From positions 16,677 to 80,676 of the forward strand of contig NZ_AFIJ01000020.1 in NCBI RefSeq assembly GCF_000214495.1: a stretch of 64,000 bases of DNA, read 5' to 3'. The position numbers and the translations under genes were made by a program. The DNA comes from Megasphaera lornae. Lineage in GTDB: Bacteria; Bacillota; Negativicutes; Veillonellales; Megasphaeraceae. How positions within the stretch are numbered: position 1 is the first letter of the stretch; each line of letters opens with the position of its first letter. This document shows positions 1 to 9,000 of the stretch, piece after piece. The notes beneath the pieces were generated by a model. The model saw nothing but the letters and a program-made list of their open reading frames with translations, was not told the DNA's origin and ran no database searches.

Positions 1-21
1 AAATCGCTCCTTTATAATGTA

Positions 22-579
22 TTACGCTCTGCCGATATATTGCCCCGTTCTCGTATCAATCTGCAGGACTTCGCCTTCATTAATAAAGAGAGGCACTTTG
101 ACAACATATCCGGTTTCCAACTTCGCCGGTTTACTGCCGCCCGTTGCCGTATCACCGCGTACGCCGGGATCCGTTTCAATAACCTTTAATTCTACGGCGG
201 CCGGCAAATCAATGCCGATTACCTTGCCCTTAAACATCATCACCGAAACTGTCATCTCTTCTTTCAGGAAATTCGCGGCATCCCCCAGATTATCCCGATT
301 CAATTCAATCTGTTCGTATGTTTCATTATCCATAAAACAGTACATGCCGTCATTTTCATACAAATATTGCATTTGACGACGATCCACATGTCCGTCCTGT
401 ACTTTTTCTCCGGCATTCCATGTGCGTTCCACGACAGCCCCGGTTTCCAAATTTTTAATTTTCGCACGGACAAACGCGGCACCCTTTCCCGGCTTTACAT
501 GCTGAAATTCGACAACCTGCCATACTTGACCGTCAATTTCAATTGTTACTCCCGGTCTGAAATCATTACTTGTAATCAT
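22..579 (-). CDS. efp: Elongation factor P
   Basis: EF-P (185 residues, the usual length) binds the ribosome next to the P site and relieves stalling at polyproline stretches. The N-terminal KOW-like domain covers about residues 1-62 and is followed by two OB-fold domains. The tip loop PGKGAAF places Lys32 at the position that is modified in many bacteria; the modification itself cannot be read from the sequence. The ATG is preceded by AGGAGG. The gene lies 14 nt downstream of the Xaa-Pro peptidase gene on the same strand, a frequent pairing in Firmicutes, so the two are probably cotranscribed. Only 21 bases of downstream sequence are in the window. Confidence 0.97.
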   Translation of the reverse strand: MITSNDFRPGVTIEIDGQVWQVVEFQHVKPGKGAAFVRAKIKNLETGAVVERTWNAGEKVQDGHVDRRQMQYLYENDGMYCFMDNETYEQIELNRDNLGDAANFLKEEMTVSVMMFKGKVIGIDLPAAVELKVIETDPGVRGDTATGGSKPAKLETGYVVKVPLFINEGEVLQIDTRTGQYIGRA

Positions 580-593
580 CGTTAAAATTCCTC

Positions 594-1655
594 CTAAAAC
601 AGCTCCATCAACTCTTTAGATGTCTGTGTTAATACTTCACAGCCAGTAGCTGTAACGGCAAGGGAATCCTCTATACGGACACCATATTTGCCTTCTATGT
701 ATAATCCCGGTTCAACCGTGACTATCATATTCTTCCGTAACGTCGCCGTAGAACGCGGCGACAAAATCGGGGCTTCATGAATTTCCAGTCCCGTTCCATG
801 TCCCAAGGAATGAGTAAAATACTTCCCCATGCCCCGTTCGGTCAAAAACGCTCGCACCTCGGCATCCGCTTCCCGACAATTCATTCCGGGTTTGATAAGC
901 GAAAGGCCTAATTGTTGACTTTCCCGGACTAACCGATAAAACTCTTTCTGCTCTTGCGAAGCGTGTCCCAACACAATCGTCCGTGTCATATCCGAATGAT
1001 AGCCGTTCCAAACGGCGCCAAAATCAAACGTAATAAAATCCCCCGTTTCCAAGGGTTTATCCGTCGCCGTACCGTGAGGCATGGCGGAACGTTTACCGGA
1101 AGCGACAATCGTCGTAAACGACTTCTCTTCCGAACCGGCCAAAAGCATTTCACATTCCAGTTGCGCCGCCGCCTCCCGTTCCGTCATGCCGGGATGCAAT
1201 CGCGGCAATACCTTGGCAAACGCCGCATCGGCTATAGCACACGCTTTACGAGTAGCCGCAATTTCCGCAGACGTTTTAACCGCCCGCAACGGGGTCAAAT
1301 CTACGCCGACAAATCGCCCCTGCGATCGTGCCGCCAACGCTTCATACATGTAATGGGTCAACACTTGTTGTTCATACAACACCTGTCCGGCCGCCGCCAA
1401 AGACCCGCTTATAGCGGCCGCCAATTTTCCTTCATGATTTTTAACCGCATACACCGTTCCGGATTGCAATGCAGCTTGCTCCGTATACCGTGCATCGGTC
1501 CACAATTCCGCCGTGGCATGCGTCACTACCAACGCTCCTTCGCCACCGGTAAAATCGCTGAAATAGCGCAAGTTTTCCGGCTGTAGAATAACGACACCGT
1601 CGGCATGTTGCGTAGCCATATATGCTCGTAAATTCTTCACTCTTTCTTGTATCAT
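594..1655 (-). CDS. Xaa-Pro aminopeptidase, M24B family
   Basis: Cytosolic metallopeptidase that removes N-terminal residues preceding proline (353 residues). A creatinase-like N-terminal domain covers about residues 1-125. The pita-bread catalytic domain follows, with visible metal-ligand motifs: [13 protein letters not shown] near residue 210 (two Asp), HSLGHGTG near 285 (His), and the VEPGLY and GVRIEDS segments near 315-327 (two Glu). All five expected ligands appear present. I chose the ATG at 1655 because AGGAG lies about 7 nt before it; the ATG two codons upstream directly abuts that ribosome site. It probably forms an operon with efp. Confidence 0.93.
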   Translation of the reverse strand: MIQERVKNLRAYMATQHADGVVILQPENLRYFSDFTGGEGALVVTHATAELWTDARYTEQAALQSGTVYAVKNHEGKLAAAISGSLAAAGQVLYEQQVLTHYMYEALAARSQGRFVGVDLTPLRAVKTSAEIAATRKACAIADAAFAKVLPRLHPGMTEREAAAQLECEMLLAGSEEKSFTTIVASGKRSAMPHGTATDKPLETGDFITFDFGAVWNGYHSDMTRTIVLGHASQEQKEFYRLVRESQQLGLSLIKPGMNCREADAEVRAFLTERGMGKYFTHSLGHGTGLEIHEAPILSPRSTATLRKNMIVTVEPGLYIEGKYGVRIEDSLAVTATGCEVLTQTSKELMELF

Positions 1656-1716
1656 GCGCATCTCCTAATTTATATTTTACATCTTATCTTACCATATCGA
1701 CGGCCATTTGAACAGC

Positions 1717-2433
1717 TTATTTATTCACAAAAGGCAACTCTCTTTCAACTTCCGTCAACTTTCGCCACTGTCCCGGAGAAAGTGCCGGATCCAAACCTAA
1801 CGCCCCTATCTTGCGACGATGTAGAGAAAGCACTTGTAAACCGACTGCGGCACACATGCGTTTCACTTGATGATACCGCCCTTCGTACACGGTAATTTCC
1901 ACGGTTTGCCCGTCAGTGTGAAGCGCTCGTGCCGGCAAACAAACTGTGCCGTCGGCTAATACAATCCGTGATGCAAAACGTACTGTCAAATCTTCGGGAA
2001 TATTGCCGGACACGGTCGCTTCATAGACCTTATGGCAATGTTTTTTCGGCGACAAAATCCGATGCGCCCACACGCCGTCATTCGTTAACAACAACAGACC
2101 CGTCGTATCTTTGTCCAATCGCCCTACCGGAAACACCCCGCCGGTACGACATGACGGCGGCAAAAAATCCAATACTGTGCGACAGACCGCATCGGTTGTT
2201 GCTGAAATCACGCCGCGCGGCTTATGCAACATAATATAATAAAACTCTTCATAACACACAGGTTGTCTATCAACCTGTACCCTATCGACGCCCGTTTCCA
2301 CAAGCTGCGCACCGTCCCGACATATCTCCCCGTTCACCAGTACCCTTCCTTGCCGGCACAGATCCCGCACCTCTTTACGGCTTCCCTGCCCGCTGTGACT
2401 GAGCCACTTATCCAATCGCAATCTCTTTGCCAT
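1717..2433 (-). CDS. 16S/23S rRNA pseudouridine synthase, RsuA/RluB family
   Basis: Converts a specific rRNA uridine to pseudouridine (238 residues). An S4 RNA-binding domain covers about residues 1-50 (RLDKWLSHSGQGSRKEV). The catalytic domain has the family motif GRLDKDTTGLLLLTNDG near residues 102-118, where the Asp after RL is the nucleophile. The C-terminal YEGRYHQVKRM motif is also typical. It starts 9 nt after the upstream phosphatase gene ends, with AGGAG overlapping that stop, so the two are cotranscribed. Whether it acts on 16S or 23S rRNA cannot be decided here, so no symbol is given. Confidence 0.92.
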   Translation of the reverse strand: MAKRLRLDKWLSHSGQGSRKEVRDLCRQGRVLVNGEICRDGAQLVETGVDRVQVDRQPVCYEEFYYIMLHKPRGVISATTDAVCRTVLDFLPPSCRTGGVFPVGRLDKDTTGLLLLTNDGVWAHRILSPKKHCHKVYEATVSGNIPEDLTVRFASRIVLADGTVCLPARALHTDGQTVEITVYEGRYHQVKRMCAAVGLQVLSLHRRKIGALGLDPALSPGQWRKLTEVERELPFVNK

Positions 2434-2442
2434 CGCTTACTC

Positions 2443-3096
2443 CTACAACCGATTCGTATTCGTCCAATTCGTTTGACATCCCGACGTACCGACCAAATGA
2501 TTCGTACAATTAATCAACGTCGCCACACTACGTTCCCCGTAATATTCCACCACATTAAATGCCGTGTTGTACTGCTGAAAACACCAAATACGGGATAATT
2601 CCAGTCCCAATAATCCGAACAACATACAACGAATCGCCGCACCGTGAGAAGCAATAAGCACCTTGTCCCCATCCGCATGGTGTTCCATCAACCGGTGAAT
2701 TTGCTCTACCGTGCGTTGTGCCACATCACAGAAAGATTCGCCGCCACGCGCCTTCATCATGCCGTCGGAACGATAAAACGCTTCTATTTCACCGGGCCAT
2801 AATTCCCGAATTTCTTCATACGTATGCCCTTCCCAAGCACCGAAATCAATTTCACGCAAAGCTTCATACGTCCGCACCGTCAATCCGTGCGGACGCGCTA
2901 CGATTTCCGCCGTTTCCTTGGCACGTGACAAAGGGCTGCTGTATATTGCTTGAAAAGGAAAGTCTTGAAAATACCGCCCTAAAGCCTCCGCCTGTTCTCT
3001 TCCTCGCGCATTTAACGGAATATCGGTTGCTCCCTGATACCACCGTTTTACATTCCCGTCCGTTTCCCCGTGACGTACTAAATATAACGTAATCAT
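2443..3096 (-). CDS. Histidine phosphatase family protein
   Basis: Phosphoglycerate-mutase-fold enzyme of 217 residues. The N-terminal LVRHGETDGN motif carries the catalytic histidine and the phosphate-binding arginine. The second arginine is in SSPLSRAKETA, the acidic residue in LREIDFGAWEG, and the second histidine in IASHGAAIR. The family covers alpha-ribazole phosphatase, metabolite phosphatases and mutases. No cobalamin genes lie nearby, so the substrate is open. It is the first gene of a short unit with the downstream pseudouridine synthase. Confidence 0.88.
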   Translation of the reverse strand: MITLYLVRHGETDGNVKRWYQGATDIPLNARGREQAEALGRYFQDFPFQAIYSSPLSRAKETAEIVARPHGLTVRTYEALREIDFGAWEGHTYEEIRELWPGEIEAFYRSDGMMKARGGESFCDVAQRTVEQIHRLMEHHADGDKVLIASHGAAIRCMLFGLLGLELSRIWCFQQYNTAFNVVEYYGERSVATLINCTNHLVGTSGCQTNWTNTNRL

Positions 3097-3193
3097 AAAT
3101 CCGCTTTCCTCCCTTTCTTCCGCCCTGTCCGTAATCTATCCCCTACGCCGACCGTACCACTTCCGTCGGCACGCCCCTTTCACCGGCGTGAAA

Positions 3194-3229
3194 AAACGTT
3201 TCCTCCCGTATAGCGGGAGGAAACGTAAC
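3194..3229 (-). terminator. Rho-independent terminator of the mogA-like gene
   Basis: Perfect stem ACGTTTCCTCCCG / CGGGAGGAAACGT with a short TATAG-type loop. On the minus strand it is followed by TTTTTT. It lies 16 nt past the stop of the MogA-like gene. Confidence 0.88.
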
Positions 3230-3244
3230 ATCCTGTAAGAATGT

Positions 3245-3733
3245 TCACTTTTTTATTTCTCCGTACAAATGCTCTATTTCAGGCAAAATAATTTTCTCCA
3301 TACTGATTTTAATTAAACTCGGTAATCCCGGCAAAGCAAACACGGGACATTGATGAATCAAACCGGCTGCCGCCCTATATGTCAACGCTTCCAAGCCGCA
3401 CGCTTTACGATATGCAAAAAACAACACCATCTCCGCAAATCCGGGAATGGTCTTTTCCATCAGCGGAACCAACGTTTCCAACGTAACATCCCGTTTGGCC
3501 AAGCCGGTACCGCCGCTGGTGATAATCATATCCACACTGCATACCCATTCATGAATATGACGCAAAATAGCCGCTTTATCATCCTTTACAATCGCATAAT
3601 CCACCACTTGATGACCATAATTTGTCAAACAGGACTGAATCATCAAGCCGTTAGTATCATCGGAAAACGTCCGACTGTTGCTAATCGTCAAAATGGCGGT
3701 TCGCAACGGCTGCCGCGTACTTTTTGTTACCAC
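3245..3733 (-). CDS. MogA/MoaB-type molybdopterin-binding protein
   Basis: 162-residue MoCF-domain protein. The family adenylates molybdopterin (MogA) or is a paralogue (MoaB) in molybdenum cofactor synthesis. The core signature is present as TSGGTGLAKRDVT near residues 78-90, with PGF.E and a late LPGLPS segment. The usual SR(A/S) loop reads TYRAAAG, so it is somewhat divergent. The start is GTG at 3733 with GGAGG about 8 nt upstream. No other molybdopterin genes are in view, so MogA and MoaB cannot be separated. It is transcribed alone and ends at a strong terminator. Confidence 0.82.
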   Translation of the reverse strand: MVTKSTRQPLRTAILTISNSRTFSDDTNGLMIQSCLTNYGHQVVDYAIVKDDKAAILRHIHEWVCSVDMIITSGGTGLAKRDVTLETLVPLMEKTIPGFAEMVLFFAYRKACGLEALTYRAAAGLIHQCPVFALPGLPSLIKISMEKIILPEIEHLYGEIKK

Positions 3734-3967
3734 CTTTCAAGCCTCCTTTTACAGTACTACAACCATTCTGTATAGACTCTTATTTTTATTATACCATTCC
3801 TGTTCTATAAAAAGAAAGTATGTACGCCGGAAAAAATAGTACTGTTCATGCCGCATTTATACAAATACGCATTTTTTTGTTATACTGTACATAATACGAT
3901 TATATGTATACCTACGCGTAGAACTTCTTACGAAGTCTGCCAATTCTTACAAAGGACGGAAGCTACT

Positions 3968-4933
3968 ATGACTCAATTGCTGCATTGGGGCGGCAGTGCC
4001 GTTACCCTGATCTTTTTTATCGCTCTCTGCTATTCCCTTTTCACCGCTTGGCGTAAACGCCGACGCGAAAACCGTCGCCGCCAAGACTTACAAACCAAAA
4101 CACATACGAAAGTAAAACAGGTTCATCAATACGATATTAAACCGGTAAAAGGAAACTATCGGTACCCCTTGGAACCCGTCGCCACCTTACGACGTCCCGT
4201 ACACACCACCATCGGTCTGGACTTGGAAACCGCTACGGAACAGCCGTATTCCATTGCCCTCATGGCCTTGACCTTTTATACGGAAGAAACCTGCAAAGCC
4301 CAACGCTATTTTTATGTCCAACCGCCCGAAAACGACTTGCATTGTCTCCGCAGAAAAGACATTACCTGGTCATCGCTCCGCTTAGCCGATACCTTTGATG
4401 AGTACTGGCAAGCCGGATTAAAAGACTGTTTTTCCCAAGGCGTGCTTGTCGGTTGGAATATGACGGAAAAATTGGGAGCCGTCGCCCATGCTTTAAAAAT
4501 TTACGGTCTTCCCATGGTTTCCTGTCGCTACATTGATGTAAACGACATCCGTCGGGATCTGTACACGGGCGTTCCCAAAACACCGACCGCCACGGCCCGA
4601 GCTGTCGGCGTTACCTGTCCGGACGAAGATATCCCGCTGACCCGAGCGCATCTTGCCGTGCAAATTCTCCAAACCGTCCAACGGGACTATCCCCTCTATT
4701 TACCTCGCATTCGCTATGTAGGCCAAGCGCCGGATATGCAACAACGCAGTGCCGCCGTTATTGCCGCCGCCCATCATGAACCGGTCGGCATCCGGGAAAT
4801 TTTTACGACGACACCGCCGGACAGGGACTTACTGCAGACCTTAATCAAACAAAATTATCTCACCTATCAGGCTGAAAACGACACCTATTACGCTACCGAA
4901 ACGGGACTTGCCTTTGCCTATACCTGTCAATAA
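3968..4933 (+). CDS. Membrane-anchored exonuclease-fold (DnaQ/RNase T-like) protein, probably degenerate
   Basis: 321 residues from the ATG at 3968, which has AAAGGACGG upstream; an in-frame extension back to 3848 lacks a ribosome site. A single hydrophobic segment (about residues 8-24) is followed by a very basic stretch (WRKRRRENRRRQ), predicting a cytoplasmic domain anchored by its N terminus. That domain begins TTIGLDLETAT near residue 80, which matches the first DEDD motif (D-x-E). Later motifs look eroded: GWNMTEKLGAVAHAL stands where HNAxFD is expected, and RAHLAVQIL where HxAxxD is expected. It may therefore bind nucleic acid without cutting it. A short C-terminal region resembles no family I can name. 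It is transcribed alone and ends at a terminator. Confidence 0.7.
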   Translation: MTQLLHWGGSAVTLIFFIALCYSLFTAWRKRRRENRRRQDLQTKTHTKVKQVHQYDIKPVKGNYRYPLEPVATLRRPVHTTIGLDLETATEQPYSIALMALTFYTEETCKAQRYFYVQPPENDLHCLRRKDITWSSLRLADTFDEYWQAGLKDCFSQGVLVGWNMTEKLGAVAHALKIYGLPMVSCRYIDVNDIRRDLYTGVPKTPTATARAVGVTCPDEDIPLTRAHLAVQILQTVQRDYPLYLPRIRYVGQAPDMQQRSAAVIAAAHHEPVGIREIFTTTPPDRDLLQTLIKQNYLTYQAENDTYYATETGLAFAYTCQ

Positions 4934-4953
4934 ATACTGCCTGTTATGTTCTG

Positions 4954-4998
4954 CAAAAAAAGGACACGAACTTCCGCTGAAGTCCGTGTCCTTTTTCG
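4954..4998. terminator. Bidirectional terminator between convergent genes
   Basis: Stem AAAAAAGGACACG...CGTGTCCTTTTT with a short loop and T-tracts on both strands. It separates the plus-strand exonuclease-like gene from the end of the minus-strand receptor/porin gene. Confidence 0.85.
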
Positions 4999-5024
4999 CT
5001 ACCCGCCTGCCGCTTTCTGTCCCG

Positions 5025-6005
5025 TCAGAACTTATACGTAAGCTGAATCCGCGAGTAATCGCCGAGCGTAAAGTGTTCCGCCCCATAAATCGTATCCCGT
5101 TGCCGCGTACCTTTCGCATCAAAGGTAAAGTATCCTTGTAAAAGCAAATCCTTCTTAGGTACATATCCGGCACCGACCGTAAAGCTGCTAATGCCGTCCA
5201 AATATCGATCCGGCACACCTTCCGCACCGGTACCGCCGAAGAATGCACCGTGCCCGAACGACTTATAATCGGCAAAGAAATTCCAGCTTCCCTCTTGCGA
5301 GGCATCACTGCGACCTATATCCAACCGCACCACCCGGAAGGACGGCGTAGACCCGATATTTCTGCCAAGTACTCTAAAATCAGCCGTGCCTTTCGTATGC
5401 TCAAAAATACTCGAGCCGTTCATAAAACGCCCGTAATCCGTATAATTGCGACCGTAATCCAGGGAAAGCGATACGTCCGGTCCCATTTGCCACTTGGCGC
5501 CGATACCGAGAACCCGCACCGTTTTATCAAAAGTAATCGTTCGATTCTGATTTTCTTGTCCCGCATGTGCCTCGGCATACACCACTTTTTCACGGGTATC
5601 GCCTTGCGATCCGAAATACCAGGCTTGCAGCCCCAATTCAGAATTTATTTGATGTTTTACTTGTATAAAAGCCCCTCTTGCCACCGAAGGAATTTCATCC
5701 TTACGAGTAACCAAGCCGTTTTTTACAAGAATCGGACGTCCCAGGATCTTTTCAAACGCAGCTCGCGGTCCCGTTGAACCGCTGTCACTGACCCGTAAAA
5801 TAGTCTTATCCAATTGTTCTAAGAATTTTGCCACAAACTCAGGAACATGTAATTTGTAAATACTGTCTGTTCCTACTCCATTATTTCTGGCCAAGGTGTA
5901 ATTTGCCTTATACAAAATCGTGTCCATTTTGGCCATATAATTATCAAATGTATACATTTTTCGCGAAGGATATTTCTTTTTTCGCTTCTTCCGTTGCCTT
6001 CGCAT
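5025..6005 (-). CDS. C-terminal part of the receptor/porin fusion (frameshifted continuation)
   Basis: This is the -strand continuation, in another frame, of the giant receptor gene; its own ATG at 6005 has no sensible role. From about residue 15 it reads as an outer-membrane beta-barrel: alternating aromatic/glycine strands such as GLQAWYFGSQ, VSLSLDYGRNYTDYG, WNFFADYKSFGHGAFF and LLLQGYFTFDA. It ends YSRIQLTYKF, the terminal-phenylalanine beta-signal recognised by the BAM machinery. Joining it to the upstream frame needs removal of one A, from the A6 run at 5977-5982 or the A5 run at 5957-5961. Joined, the protein would be about 1,735 residues. It resembles Negativicutes porins more than TonB receptors; that resemblance is my judgement, not a search result. 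Confidence 0.75.
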   Translation of the reverse strand: MRRQRKKRKKKYPSRKMYTFDNYMAKMDTILYKANYTLARNNGVGTDSIYKLHVPEFVAKFLEQLDKTILRVSDSGSTGPRAAFEKILGRPILVKNGLVTRKDEIPSVARGAFIQVKHQINSELGLQAWYFGSQGDTREKVVYAEAHAGQENQNRTITFDKTVRVLGIGAKWQMGPDVSLSLDYGRNYTDYGRFMNGSSIFEHTKGTADFRVLGRNIGSTPSFRVVRLDIGRSDASQEGSWNFFADYKSFGHGAFFGGTGAEGVPDRYLDGISSFTVGAGYVPKKDLLLQGYFTFDAKGTRQRDTIYGAEHFTLGDYSRIQLTYKF

Positions 6006-9000
6006 CTTCCGTCAAAGCCCCTACCAGCTGGGAATCCGGAGTATCTAAAACCCACTCATCCTCTTCTGCATTCTCTAAAGAAATCCCGTTACCGGCATAA
6101 CGATAGGTCTTGGAATCACTTGAATCTTGATACCATTCCCCTGTATCAGTCCGTTTAAAAAAATTACCGTCATTATTACTCTTCAAATTCGCTCCCTTAT
6201 AGTTATCTAAGTCACATAACGCATTAGCACGCCCCAATAAATTATATGACGCTTTTAATTCGGAATTTATCTTTTGAAACGCCGCAATGCCGACAGTACC
6301 GTCTGCATGGTGCACTATCGTCAAGGCCTCCGGATCGTTCAATTTGACGCTTCCCGCATTCTGCAACGCCTTCTTCGCCTTTTCCCGTGCAGCTTTTACA
6401 AGGTCCGAATCAAACATTGTCGGTTCTACACCGGTATTCCCTGCTCTGCGATAAATATACTCACCCTTTTTATTCTTCAAACGATATATATAGATATTCT
6501 TATGAGCATCATCCTGTCCCTTTGATAAATCTTGTTCCACGCCCATAGACTTGGGTTCCCCTGACCGGGTTTCAAAAACATCGGGATACGCCTTTATCAA
6601 TATTCCTTGGAACCGTTTCACTAATTTTAATTGCCGTTCAACAAATTCCGTTTCTTTTTTCGCCTTTTCCGCCTCGGAAGGATTTGTTTTCAAATAGTTA
6701 TCCCATTCATCCGAAATATCTTTTAATTGCTGATAAAAAAACATATCTACCTGTTTACCCGCTTTTACATCGCTCTGATATTTTGCTTGGTAAAGAGCGT
6801 TATATGCCTTCGTTTGGGTATCTATATCCGTATCACCGGCTTCATCATAGGCCAACCCTATCAGCTCGGTCGGTTTTAAAGGTCGATAAAAATCAGCATA
6901 TACAGAATGTGTATACGGCGAATCACCGATCCCTGTACTGTGTGCAAAAGAACCGTATCCCACACGCACTTGTGTATTTTTATTCGTATAAACCGCCCGC
7001 ACCCCGTCAAAGGTACGCCCGAACCAGTACCCGCTCACGCCCATCGGCTCCGTCAATCGGCCAACGGAAAAATCCCACGTTCCGGCATGCCGTGTCAAGT
7101 CCGCTTTTTCCAGACGTACTTTCGTCAAGCCGCGATGAGGAGCCGTCGTATATTGCGTATCGCTTTGATTGCTTGCCGACAAACTTCCTGCCACTTGCAA
7201 CGATGTATGAGAAGTAATGTTTCCCCCTACACCGACTGTAAATCGCTGTTCCCAACGATGTTCCGGTTTATCCTGTAAATTTCGCCAAGCATTTTTTTCA
7301 CTCATCGTATTTTCTCGGAACGGCGGAATGGCACGATTTTTTCCTCCCATAGCATTAAATCGCATTTGATAAGAACCGAATACATGTAGCCCTACACCTT
7401 GCATATTCCCCGACGAAGTTTCAATAAAATCGGATAATACGGTCTTCTTCAATGTTTTCCGCACATTTACGGCAGAAATGGACGGTGCCGCACCGAACTT
7501 AAAGTTTACACCCCACCGATATGTACGCGCTTGTGTCGCCCGATCATCATCTCGGTGATTAAAAATATTATTAATACCGAAGTAGACTTTCGCATCGTCA
7601 GATAATTTTTTTTGAATCATCAAATTCCATGTTCCGAAGGTTTTACGTTCATACATATCCGCACTTTTTGCAGAATTAGCAGGCTGCTTAGTCTGTAATA
7701 TATCCGGCCAATAATTGCCTTTATTTTTCAATGTATGACTATCCAACATATGAATATAATAATTTCCCCAAAGCTGTCCGCTCCAACCGCTCTTCTTATT
7801 ATCATAAGTTAAAGAAATATCTACCTTATGTATCGGTTTATCCAGCAATTGTTTCGGCAAAAGAGGGTCACTTTTATTAACAGCATGCAACCATGTCCAG
7901 CCGGCTTTAAGTGCCCAATGTTGTCCGAAATGTTGTTTCACTTCCGCTTCCGCACCGGTAATTTCTACTTGCCCTATATTCTTAAAACTATATACTAAAT
8001 CAGGTGCTTGTATCCATTTATTATCCTCAGATAAATCAGGCGCAAAATCTTGCCATTCTCCCGTATAATATACAGTCATATAATTCTTGATTTTATTATG
8101 AAAAACACCCAATCTGGCATATGTATTTTTGTTTTCTCCTTCTATACTCATATCCATATTCACAGATGTTTCCGGTTTTAAGGAAGGATTCCCCTTCCAA
8201 TACCATCCCATCTTGGCATACCCCATCCCCACAGGATTACTGCCGTACATTTCCCAATTGTACCAAAGTTCTCCCATACCGGGCTCCGTATACCCCGTAC
8301 CGACATTCACTTTAAAACGGCGATGCGGATTATGATTTACCTGATACGTCATGCCCAAGTTTCCCGATACATGAGACCCGAATAACGAACTGTGATCCAA
8401 CCGAATAATCGGCATAAAAATCGTATTTTCATCGGCTTGAATCGTATCTTGCAAGAAAATATTATATTTTTTAATTTTTCCCCAACCTGTGGTAATGCGA
8501 TTATTGCGCTCATTATAATTTTGTAAAAAACGCTTGCCGTTTAAAATAGGAATATCTTTCTCCAACTTCTTCCAATCTTCCGGGTTTTGCTTATTAATAT
8601 GCGCCTTATATTCGTCATATTCAATGCCGTATTTAAAATAATCACTCACAATATTACCGCGTTTAGTATTCCCGCCATGCTTCGACGTTTCCTCTTCCAA
8701 CCGTTTCTTCAACGCCTTCCACGCCTCTTTTTTCGCATCGGACATCGTACTATACGCTTCATTATCAATATCTCCGCTCGTCCATAATTTATAGTCCACC
8801 CAATCATTTATGGTCAAAGTCGGGTTAAAACTCGTCCGGTCCTTTTCATTATACCCGTAATACTCAAATTCTTTATTCCACTTCCCATCCGGTTTGAATT
8901 TATAATCATGCAAATGCGACCAAATATATTCCCCCTTCCGATCATCCGCCTTCATAAAACTGTCTAATTTTTCTACCAGCAACTCTTTATCATAGTCAAA

